64,000 nucleotides of DNA. Origin: Branchiostoma belcheri. Lineage: Eukaryota; Chordata; Leptocardii; Amphioxiformes; Branchiostomatidae. How positions within the stretch are numbered: position 1 is the first letter of the stretch; each line of letters opens with the position of its first letter. Both the position numbers and the translations under genes were made by a program. Under the pieces are notes generated by a model that saw only the letters and a list, made by a program, of their open reading frames with translations, was not told the DNA's origin and did no database searches. Positions 9,401-19,100 of this stretch are shown one piece after another. The DNA is taken from NCBI RefSeq assembly GCF_001625305.1, contig NW_017802680.1, positions 261,835 to 325,834 on the forward strand, written 5' to 3'.

Positions 9401-12390
9401 TAAGCTGCAGACCATCGCCAGTAGGAACAACTATTATAGGCTCTCGTTCTTCCCTGGTACATCCAAGAGTGGAACGAACTTGAGCCTGGTGCAGCGGAGG
9501 CAGGGTCCTCGCCCACTTCAAAACTGGACTGGCGAGGACCCTGCTGCATTGAGTCGCCCCTACACGTCTTGTATATATGTATATATGTCCTACTAACACA
9601 CTAAATGCACTGTCTTGTCTCTTACACCAACAGATTCAGTTATTTACGTTCCGTAGTGTCCCCTCCTTTAGTTACCCTTGTTTTTATTTGTACCGGTCAC
9701 TTGTTTTGTAATTAACACATGTGCAGCTGCTAGTAATCCAATGTAAATTGGGCTTAGCAGCACCAGTCACCATGGTGACAGACATCAACAAATCATGTCA
9801 TTGATCGGGTCATAGGTCACTGTTTCGAGAAGAAGAAGAGGAAGAAACAGAGCAAAAACAATGTTTTCCTTCGTTTATCATGAAAGTTCGTCTGTGTTCA
9901 ACTTGGTAGTAACCATCATAGTACATGTAAAATGTTGAACTTTATTCCAACACAAGGGTTACACAGAGATCAAATTTTCGACGGCCACTGTCGCCTTCAT
10001 CAGGTGTTTGTAAATCGTAATTCTCGCGAGATCATGTTGTGAAGTGATTGGTCATTAATTATCCTGATGAAGGTGACAGTGGTCGTCGAAAATTTGATCG
10101 CTCTGTAACCCTTGTGTTGGAATAAAGTTCAATGTTTTACTATGTTTTCCTTCGGTAAACATAATGTATTATAACAAAGACAGGCCAGCCTCACCGTTTG
10201 GGTACAGGCCCCGAGGATTGTCCGGACAGGACTTGGACAGGTGACCGCTCTCCCCACAGATGAAGCACTTCGCAAACGGGAGGTCCCTTTTTCCTGAGAT
10301 AAAAAAACAATTTGATTATAATGTGTAACTGCTTTTCAAGGTTGCATTTCTTTGTGTTTTGTATTCTTCAAAACAATCACACAATATTTGTATCTTTGTA
10401 CTTACATGTAAAAACTCTCTGAGAAGAGGAGGATAGTAGTCTGTTAGAGTAGAGTAGAGTAATGTTAGTGATAAAGGATGGACAAAAGTACCTGTAGAGT
10501 AGAGTAGAGTAGAGTAGATATAGAGTAGGGTAGAGTAGAGTTAGTGATAGAGGATGGACAAAAGTATCTGTAGAGTAGTTTATTGCACTAATTCAAATGT
10601 ACATCAGCAGGGGGAGAATAACTACTACCCCCTGAATTGATGAGTACCATTTGTCACATAGAAAAAGAATTTAGAGAGTCTGTTAATATGGAAGGTGAGT
10701 TATTGTAAAGTCTGATGGCGCAATACAGGAAAGACTGCTGCAGTCGTTTGGTTCTTGCATAGGGAACTGTGATGTTATTAGTAAGTAATGTTTCTGGTGG
10801 TACATTTAGCTGGGCGTAATACTGACATGTGAAAACTCTTAGCTGTGGAGTAGAGCACTGAAGTTAATAAAATTTCAAGATTATTAGGAGGACTAGTGGT
10901 AATGTTACCTGTTTGTTCTGGAATGTTCCTGGCAGTACATTTAGCAGACTTGTGTTCGGTGGAGCCACACCTGAAGCAGATGCCTGTTCCCTGCTCTACA
11001 TCTGCCGTCATCGCTGGGCACTCCGACATGCCGTGTCCGGGCTCACGACACTGGTAACACACCTGCAGACAACATTAATGGTAACACTAACACACATGTA
11101 CTGGTACATTTATGTTATCATAAGGACCTGGTACATGTACATGTAGGTGCCTTCTCAGCTGTATACATGTAATTCACCATCTGTGGACACTCCAACATGC
11201 CGTGTCCGGGCTCACGACAGTGGTAACACACCTGCAGGAAAAATAGACGTAAAGTAGGGACAGCAGCAGCAATAACACCTGCAGGCCATACCCACACATA
11301 CAGGCAAGTCAGGTTATGTCACACTCTGACATGCCGTGTCCTGGCTGCCGACAGTGGTAACACACCTGCAGGAAAAATAGACGTAAAGTAGGGACAGCAG
11401 CAGCATTAACACCTGCAGGCCACACCCACACATACAGGCAAGTCAGGTTATGTCACACTCTGACATGCCGTGTCCTGGCTGCCGACAGTGGTAACACACC
11501 TGCAGGTACAGAATTCATTATGTTATCATAAGGTACATGTCACTTTGTAGGTGCCGTCGCAGCTCTATAATTTACCATCTGTGGGCACTCTCAGTCTGAC
11601 ATGCCGTGTCCGGGCTGACGACAGTGGTAACACACCTGTAGGTACATAATTATGTTATCATTAGGTACATGTAGGTGCCTTCAGGTTCTCAGCTGTATAA
11701 TTCACCATCTGTCTGTGGGCACTCTGACATGCAAATTATGTCCCGGCTGCCAGCAATCGTAAAACACCTGCGAAAAAATAGACGTAAAGCAGGGACAACA
11801 CCAGCAACAATACCTGGACAGGGGACTGGACAGGGGGGTTAAATACCTGGACTGGACAGGGGGGTTAAATACCTGGACTGGACAGGGGGGTGAAACACCT
11901 GGACTGGACAGGGGGGTGAAACACCTGGACTGGACAGGGGGGTGAAACTCCTGTGGACAGGGGGGAATTTGAACACCTGGACTGGACATGGGGGTTTGGT
12001 CAAACAAATTCGGAACGGACAGGGGGTTGAGCCCATTTAAACCCCCTTGCCTAGAGTACCCATTTAGAGTAGAGTATTTTACATCACCTTCGACAAAGTT
12101 TTCTTCTTGATTCTCTTTAACCTCCTTTTTTCGCTCCTTTTCGCCTTGGTCAAGACTTCCTGTAACTCCTTATCCAGGCCTTCGTGTCCAGAGTTCTTGT
12201 TTTTCTGCCGTTTCTCAACGCGGCCGCCAGAATTCGAAGCAGAGCTAGTTGTTCCGACTGGAACAGTTTTGTGGTGACTGTTCTTGTTTTTCCCTGATTT
12301 GCCAGACTGCCGCGGCTTCAGCTGGCTCCATGGCGTCGCCTCTTCTGGCTTCTTCTTATTCCCCGTTCCTCCTCTCGCAAACCTCGTCAT
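3740..12390 (-). CDS. ZCCHC9: ZCCHC9, CCHC zinc-knuckle RNA-binding protein (5 coding exons)
   Basis: Exons on the minus strand are 12388-12390 (ATG) to 12088, 11062-10909, 10293-10195, 4281-4213 and 3867-3740. They sum to 753 nt, or 250 residues, close to the roughly 270 of vertebrate ZCCHC9. All junctions are GT-AG and the phases agree. The protein starts MTRFARGG, as in the family (MTRWAR). A lysine-rich basic region follows, then CCHC knuckles: CYQCREPGHGMSEC, CFRCGSTEHKSAKC, CFICGESGHLSKSC and CKHCGSVEHHQWQC. The tail ends in KGPKIVKF, matching the family's KIPKVVNF. I chose MTRF because it matches the family start; an in-frame ATG lies eight codons upstream. ZCCHC9 is a nuclear/nucleolar protein thought to bind RNA. 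Intron 3 (about 5.9 kb) contains a complete gene on the other strand. Exon 2 has five partial copies upstream of it. Confidence 0.93.
5118..5298 (-). mobile_element. Retroposon insertion with 10-bp target-site duplication
   Basis: The direct repeat CAGATTGTAT occurs at 5118-5127 and 5289-5298. Between them lie about 161 bp that start with a TTTA/ATTT-rich run, which is the 3' tail if the element is read on the minus strand. The surrounding repeat (5076-5360) has an uninterrupted second copy at about 9130-9250, with a single CAGATTGTAT at 9175-9184, so the empty site is visible in the same window. The element type (SINE or truncated LINE) is not determined. Confidence 0.7.
5582..8616 (+). CDS. 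Unrecognised glycine-zipper / helical-repeat protein, nested in ZCCHC9 intron 3
   Basis: Exons 5582-6283, 7020-7247 and 7630-8616 join with GT-AG, phase-0 introns and give 638 residues. The start ATG follows AAAA and is the first in frame. Residues about 1-135 are rich in Pro, Gln, Gly and Ala. About 140-196 form a long hydrophobic stretch with GxxxG spacing (GGFVAGGLVAGAF; GTGLAAGVATGV), which could be one or two membrane segments or a glycine zipper. About 205-280 is a compact domain beginning near VENIEEGSLLVHVKF, faintly like TRADD-N-type domains (weak inference). An acidic Glu-rich linker follows. The C-terminal 250 residues are helical and TPR-like (for example LDALVKALSAMASS, HYLLATLYNQQQD). 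I do not know the family. The gene lies wholly inside an intron of ZCCHC9 on the opposite strand. Confidence 0.8.
6346..6475. repeat. Dispersed repeat with (GT)n core in intron
   Basis: Sequence starting ATTACCTCCATGAAAAATGG, then a long GT run, then CACATTTGTAGTCAGCATAAC. The same arrangement recurs at 12951-13032 just before AGGF1 exon 1, with a shorter GT run, so this is a dispersed element carrying a microsatellite rather than a local expansion. Confidence 0.7.
9264..9590 (+). mobile_element. Non-LTR retrotransposon 3' fragment (reverse transcriptase C-terminus)
   Basis: Translation in two adjoining frames gives a fossil of the typical end of a jockey/CR1-type LINE ORF2: RTNHAPKLQTIASRNNYYRLSFFP-like sequence at about 9385-9450, then, after a frameshift, IQEWNELEPGAAEAG at about 9463-9510. 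The frameshift means it is dead. It lies in ZCCHC9 intron 3. The family assignment rests on the recognisable SFFP...EWNxL pattern only. Confidence 0.6.
9931..10138. mobile_element. Palindromic element with hammerhead-like arms (AATT stem III)
   Basis: Inverted arms 9931-10004 and 10063-10138 begin and end with ACATTGAACTTTATTCC-like sequence. Plus arm: ATC, CTGATGA at 10064-10070, A, GGTGAC, loop AGTG, GTCGTC, GAA at 10088-10090, AATT, T, GAT. Stem II pairs fully (two G-U wobbles) and stem I pairs ATC with GAT. The minus arm carries a C change that leaves one mismatch in stem II. Stem III is AATT here, instead of the ACGT seen in other copies, and is still self-complementary. Confidence 0.6.
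10436..10580. repeat. (AGAGT)n-type microsatellite in ZCCHC9 intron 3
   Basis: Runs of GTAGAGTAGAGTAGAG occur in two blocks joined by the direct repeat GATAGAGGATGGACAAAAGT (first copy GATAAAGG...). There is no coding potential. Confidence 0.7.
11165..11775 (-). pseudogene. Array of five partial copies of ZCCHC9 exon 2 (acceptor plus zinc knuckle)
   Basis: Upstream of the real exon 2 (11062-10909) lie five partial copies at about 11172-11238, 11321-11372, 11452-11506, 11572-11641 and 11701-11772. The first four retain the CTGCAG/GTGTGTTACCA acceptor junction (one has CTACAG) and the first half of the exon, encoding a CCHC knuckle such as CYHCREPGHGMLEC. Two neighbouring copies belong to a nearly exact 138-bp tandem unit. 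Each runs into stop codons or intron sequence before a donor, so none is a full exon. They could act as decoy acceptors. The last copy is decayed. Confidence 0.8.
11812..12030. repeat. ~32-bp minisatellite in ZCCHC9 intron 1
   Basis: About seven tandem units of the form CCTGGACTGGACAGGGGGGT plus GAAACA or TAAATA, with decayed outer units. The minus-strand open frames here (repeated PPCPVQ) are products of the repeat and not genes. Confidence 0.8.
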
Positions 12391-13128
12391 GTCTGCACTG
12401 CCTTTCTCACACACACAGTCTAATAACAGAGGAAATTCATTGTTGTTGTTGGAAATTTAACGCAAAATCGATCAGTGGGCGCCGCCATAGCTATACCGTC
12501 ATCCTCCCCGTTCTCGTTCGCCTTTCATGTGTCTCGCGATAACTGACGAGACTTTCCAAATCCAACATGGTGGACGACGTAAACAAAATGTTCCTGCTTT
12601 TGGGCGAACTTTGCGAATTTGTACATTTATCCGTGTATGGTAGCGTAGGAGGGAGTTGCGACGCTGACTTTTGCTCTGTTACTTTTGCAGGTGTCGTTAA
12701 AGGGGCATCTTTCCGCCTAGGATCCACCGTAAAGGAAGGTAAGAGGCATGGAAAGAACCAAAATTATGAAAATTTACATGTTAGGTAGATTTGGAACTAG
12801 AAGTTTATAATTATCATAATCAGTAAATGTTAGAAGTTAGAATCGACGAGAAGATACATATAAAGAGACAGAGAAAAAGAGAAAGTTACTTATTTACTTT
12901 GTAATATAACGTTATATGTGATGTCATTGATGTAAAATGAATGGGTAATACATTATTACCTCCATGAAAAATGGAGGTATTGTTTTTGGTGTGTGTGTGT
13001 GTGTGTTTCCACACATTTGTAGTCAGCATAACTTTATGGCTTCGTAGGCACACGGCAGGGCGGCACCTGGCAGCACATTACACCGAACGTGATGATATCT
13101 GTGTCTTTTCTGTTGCTGCTGTGTGTAG
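12391..13128. promoter_or_regulatory. Head-to-head ZCCHC9 / AGGF1 promoter region and likely AGGF1 non-coding first exon
   Basis: The two divergent coding starts (12390 minus, 13129 plus) are only 738 bp apart. AGGF1 coding starts directly after a TGTGTAG acceptor, so a 5' untranslated exon is expected. A good candidate ends at 12738 (GGAAG before GTAAGAGG). The open frame at 12567-12788 covers this candidate but is out of phase with the next exon, so it is probably leader. A GCCGCCAT box (YY1-like) lies near 12480. A dispersed GT repeat occupies 12951-13032. Confidence 0.55.
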
Positions 13129-16100
13129 ATGGAGGCTGCAGATGTCCAGCCTGCAGAACTAGAAGTCCGAGTGAAGTCACTCGAGGAGGATCTGCGGACG
13201 ACCCGGGATGACCTGACGGCAGCCAGGAAGCAGCTCGCCAAGAGCCAGCGACAACTGGAGACTGCCGAGATGTACAACGAAGATCTCAGGAAGCAGGTCA
13301 GGATGTTTGTTTCAAGTTAAAACACAAAGAAGTTCTCTCACCTAGAGCTTTCGACCAGTCACTCTGGTCTTCCTCAGTAGACATCACACATCAAAGAAGC
13401 CACATTACAAGCCTCACTGGGTCACACCCCTATGTTGTACCTGTACAGGTGGACATGTTAACACCCCTGTTGTGTACCTGTACAGGTGGACGTGTTAACA
13501 CCCCTATGTTGTACCTGTACAGGTGGACATGTTGAACCAGGAGCTGCACAGGTACAAGAGGAGACAGGTGGAGGACAGAGCCTGCCAGACAGAGGACATG
13601 CTGGCACCATGGGCAGGTCAGGGGTCATAATGGGCAGGTCAGGGGTCATAATGGGCAGGTCAGGGGTCATAATGGGCAGGTCAGGGGTCATAATGGGCAG
13701 GTCAGGGGTCATCTCCATGCTTGTGTGTTAAGATGTAGCACAGAAGTTCAACAAATCAACATGTGTTTTGTAACACAGATTACATATGTGGGATGTAACA
13801 CAGACTACACAAGTGTGTTGTAACACAGACTATACAGGTTACACTTGTATTCATCACAGTTGAAGCCTCTCAACAACTTCCAAACTCTGAAGGCAATACA
13901 GAAGCAACCATAAATGAGGTAAGTAATTATTGTTTCTTAGTACCTTTCATTTTTCTTGTGATTTTTTAAAAATTGTGCCCTTATTTGCATATTCTATTTG
14001 CATAACTTTTGTTATTAGCCTTCATGGGATGTCAGTGTGTACTGTGTGAGATACAGGTACAGTAAAATCAAGCTGATGAAATTTAAACAGATGAACTTTT
14101 ATAATAGTATATTTAAATAGAAGTGACTGTAGGTAGCTATATTAGCCTCCACCAGGCCTTTCTACGGGAATACGGATCGTAGAATTCGGAAAAAAAGAGA
14201 ATTAAATGGGCCAAGGGAGTCCGGCCGCGGGGAGGTAGGCACAGTCAAACCCCAAGGCGGCCAAACTCCCACTGCAAATATTCTCCTATATATAGCCAGC
14301 ATAGTTAGTATCGTAGAGACTATAGCTATATAGAAAGAACTGACATGTGTGTTACACTGTTGACTGCAGGTTGACACCACAGGGCTGTCCCTTGCAGACA
14401 GTCTTCGTGCCACAGCGGAAGCCGCGCTCTCCCAGACAGGCACTGTTTACGACGAGACATCCGGCATGTACTATGACTACACCACAGGCATGTACTATGA
14501 TCCGGTAAGGGCTGAGTTTGTTATTCTTGGTTGATAACTCTGATAGTTGAAGGCATGACTGTTTCTTGTTCTTTTCTGGGCTCACCCAGGTATCAGATAC
14601 TTAGTGGTTGTTACATCCACCAGTTTATTAGTCATTTTGCCCCTTTCCTTCTCTCCTCAGAATAACCACCTCCATTATGATCCCAACACCGGTGTCTACT
14701 ATTACTACGACGCGCAAAGTCAGTCTTACCAGTTTCACTCCCAAGTGGAACTCCCAGCATCCCATGCGGCAGACGTCAGGGAACAAGGTGAAGAGGAGGG
14801 GCAGAAGAAGGAAAAGAAACAAAAAGACAAGGAGAAGAAGAAAAGGAAGAAGAGACACAAGGATGATTCAGAGGTGCCAACACTTGAAAAACTTTAAATT
14901 GGTAGTCCGTGAGTTACAGTCTTCTAAAATGTGTTGATTTGTTTATTTTGATTTTTCACAAGTGAAAGGGAGGGCAAAACAGGACAACTTGTAAAGGCGT
15001 TGATACACCTGTTTTGTCCTCCCTTCCACTTGTTTTTTGCATGTGGTAAATTCAAATAAAGAAATAAAGAAAACAGGTGCATACGCACCTTTACAAGTTG
15101 CTGTGTGTGTACCTTTATGTTAAACAAAGTAGGTATGTTAAACAAAATGTCTGATTTGGACATATCAGGACATATCAAAAATGATACCAGCAATATCAAA
15201 CATTTCTAGATGGAGTTGGTAAAACATTGTTATTATCTTTGTGGTTGTCAGTGTTTGTAAAAAAAGTAAGTTTGCTTACACTAAAGGCTATTTAGGTAGA
15301 GTTTCAAAAAATAGTTTCATTAGGTTGGTAGAGTATAGGCCATAGGCCTGGGGTATTCTTTTACACAACCAAACTTGTCCTACGGAGGATCGATACCTTA
15401 GATAAAAACTTAGCCACATTTGGGATTGTGTTCTCACTGCAAAAGTGACACCTACATCAGCTGATATACATGTATAGCGGCGAGAAGCAGAACTCCAGTC
15501 AGAAGCTCTGAGGAAGGTGTCTGACAGACACTGAAACGTAAGCAAGTTAGGACAAGTTTGGCCAAAAAGCAGTTACTCAAGCAACTGGATGTGATTTTGG
15601 AAACGATCAGACATTTCAGCTAGTATCTACTACTGACCGAGAGACCAGAGGAGAAATGCAGGTTTATTAGCACAAACTATTGATTGATATGCAAATGGTT
15701 GCTTGAGTAACTGCTTTTTGGCATATCTTATTACCTGGATGTCTAACCATCATCGACGTAGGACAAGTTTGGTTTACAGTGTAAAAGAATACCCCTATAT
15801 CCTAGATTAGAGTATATTTTAAACAGGGCTGGTTATATTTTCCTGTAGGCAGCAGTGCAGTGGATGACAGATGCTCTAGCTAGCCTTGCCTTACATTCCC
15901 ACCAAGCCAGATCCTGTAGCTACCACACTCAGATAGGTATGTAAACCTTCCCTGTCTTTCTTTCCTTTTTTATTCTCCAGGCGGGCGAAATGGAGGTGGT
16001 TTTGATTGACGATGAGGACAAAGAGGTAAGAAAACGCCGCGAGAGAAAAAGACACAGGAAGAAAAAGAAACGCAGAAAAGAGAAAGAAGAAGTTGAAGTT

Positions 16101-19100
16101 GAAGTGATTGACATCAGCATGGGCAGTGATTCTGAGAAGGAACAGGAGGACAAGTTAAGAACCAATCAGAAGCAGCCTGAACTACAGAGAACCAATCAGA
16201 GTCAGCCTGAACTACAGAGAACCAATCAGAGTCCGGCTGCACTAGAAGGAACCAATCAGATACATCTTGCACTAGAAGGAACCAACCAGGAACAGCCTGC
16301 AGTACAGGAAACCAATCAGTGTCAGCCTGCATTAGAGGGAACCAATCAGAGTTCAGCTACACTAGAAGGAACCAATCAGAGTCCAGATGCATTAGAAGGA
16401 ACCAATCAGAGTTCGGCTACACTAGATGGAACCAATCAGAGTCCGGCTACACTCGAGGGAACCAATCAGAGTCCGGGTGCACTGGAGGATGGAATGGACC
16501 TGGGGGCTGAGTTAGAGGAGGGAGAAGTAGTAGACAGTGCAGAAGAAGATTGTGTTAATGTGGAGGATCAGCAGTCGGAAGACTCAGACTCCTCAAGTGA
16601 AAGTGAGGACTCCTCAGGTGAAAGTGAAGAAAGTGATGGTGAGAAGAGAAGTTTATGTTAAGAGTTGTTTTCTATGATCTATTTACATTTTTATGTGTTG
16701 TACAGGAATGTGTCACTCTTTACTGTGTAAGTTTTGATGGGCTATATGTTAATAGCGTTAATGGCCCGCCCTTTCTCGGTGAATATGGTGTGATAAAGCC
16801 TTGTCAGTTGCTATAACCACCTTATAAAGCCACCTCGTTTGCTGCGCTCACTCAGTGGCTTTATTCGGTGGTTATAGCAACTGACAAGGCTTTATCACAC
16901 CATATTCACCTCGGGGCGGGTCATTAACCCTTAAATATAATCTAAAGAATACAGATTTACAGAAGACTGTGTTTCAGAGTCGGCCCTGCAGTGGCCGCCG
17001 TGCATCCGAGTGATGGTAGAAGAGTCGGACACGCTGAGACCAGGAAGTCTGTTCATCATCACATGTGACGGCGGCACCATCGGGAGGGAGAAGGACATGG
17101 GACACGCCATCCGCATTCCTGATCTCAATATCAGCAAGGTAAAACTTTACCATCCGCATCCCTGATGTCAACATCAGCAAGGTTACAACAGAAGCACACA
17201 CCTTACCTTAGCCCTTACAGAACACACTTTACCTTAGCCCTTACAGAACACACATTGGCCATGCCATCCACATCCCTGATCTCAACATCAGCAAGGTAAC
17301 ACCTAACCTTACAGGACACACCTTACCTTAGCCATTACTCACACCTTACAGAACACACCTTACCTTAGCCCTTACAGAACACACATGGGCCACGCCATCC
17401 GCATCCCTGATCTCAACATCAGCAAGGTACAGACTCCAGGTCTTATGTTTTGGTCCAACACAAAAAGTTCTCTCACCTACATTGTAGCTAGAGCTTTCGA
17501 CCAGTCACTCTGGTCTTCCTCAGTAGACTGAGTGACCCAGTGAGGCTTGTCACGTGGCTTCTTTGAAGTGTGACGTACCAAAAGTTTTAACTTTAAACAA
17601 ACCTACATGTGTGTCTGTCCCTGACTCTGCAGAGCCATGTGGAGGTCAGCTATGACAAGGGTGCGGGGCAGTACTACTGTACCATGTCTGATACCTCTGT
17701 GACCTAGAATGAATGAATGAATGAGTGAGTGAGTGAGTGAGTGAGTGAGTGAGTGAGTGAGTGAGTGAGTGAGTGAGTGAGTGAGTGAGTGAGTGAGTGA
17801 GTGAATGAATGAATGAATGAATGAATGAATGAATGAATGAATGAATGAATGATACATACATACATACATACATACATACATACATACATACATACATACA
17901 TACATACCTACATGTATATCTGTTCACAATTCTGCAGAGCCATGTGGAAGTCAGCTATGACAGGGGCGCAGCGCAGTACACTGTAACCGACCTCGGCAGC
18001 CAGAATGGAACCTTACTGAATGGCCAGAGGATCTCTGAGGTACATAAATAACTGGCAAAGAAGTTTTTAAAATCTAGTCATGAGTACTGGCACCAGTTTA
18101 GAAATGTGTCCGTGCCATAAGCAACATCTGTCTTTTATCTCCATTTCCCCCCTGCTGAAAATAAAAGTTGTGACACCTGAATCCATTTCCATCTGCGTGA
18201 CACCTGAATGTATGATTTTCCCACCTGCTGCAGCCAAAGTGCAGAAGCGCCCCCTGTCCTGTGTCCCATGGTGCGGTACTGCAGCTGGGCGGCACGGTGC
18301 TGAGTTTGCACATCCACAACGGGACGGACACGTGTGACGGGTGTGAACCTGGACTGGTCATGGCTGCCATCGCAGAGAGGGAGAAGCTACGGCAAGGTAA
18401 ACAAACAAACAAACAAACAACGCGTATGGTCCGGGCTTCCAAACGTTCCATACAACGATTCGAATGCGTTTCGGCCTAACCGCGTGCACCACTTTCGAAC
18501 ATTCAAATACAAAATTCGGACGTTGGAATTGATTTTTTTTTTTTTGGTTTAGGGACACCAAATTTTCGCTCATTTTGCATTGAAAGGCGTGTTTTCTTGG
18601 GTGGGTATGACAAATAAGATACAACACGGTGTATTCCACATCACCCTCGGTCCCGGCCCTCCCGCGGATCGGATCTCCCTCCTGCCTTCGACTGGAGTTC
18701 TGCTTCTTGCTGCTATATGTAGCCGATGTAGGTGGCGCTTTTGCAGCACAAAGAATACAATTCCTAATGTGAGTCTTTTGCATAACATCTTGTACGCAGT
18801 GTTTGATGAAGACCTTCCTAATGTGAGTTTTTTCCTACCATCAGATACTGCCCCTGTCCTATGACCTGTACTTTTCCCCTATCAAAATCAACAGTTAACC
18901 CTTGCCCTGCTGGACTTTTTTTACACAATATTTTCAAGTAATTTCTAGTCTTAATCAGGTCACAGACCCTTGACTTTTTTTAATTGACTGCTGTCAGTTG
19001 ATTACATGTCATTTGAATTCTGAAGTTGAAGACCTAATGTGAGTTTTTTTTCCCACCTTCAGAAGCTGCCCCTGTCCTGTCAAAAGAAGACAAGGAGAGG

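Noticed and set aside
8617..10194. Search for the last ZCCHC9 exon directly after exon 3
   Set aside because: No CCHC knuckle is encoded here; the missing exons were found beyond the nested gene at 4281-4213 and 3867-3740.
12567..12788. Open frame between ZCCHC9 and AGGF1 as a coding first exon of AGGF1
   Set aside because: Splicing at 12738 to 13129 would be out of frame, and vertebrate AGGF1 begins with the coiled-coil exon; it is more likely leader sequence.
17603..17927. Three overlapping minus-strand frames of HSLTHSLT and YVCM repeats
   Set aside because: They are translations of tetranucleotide microsatellites inside an AGGF1 intron.
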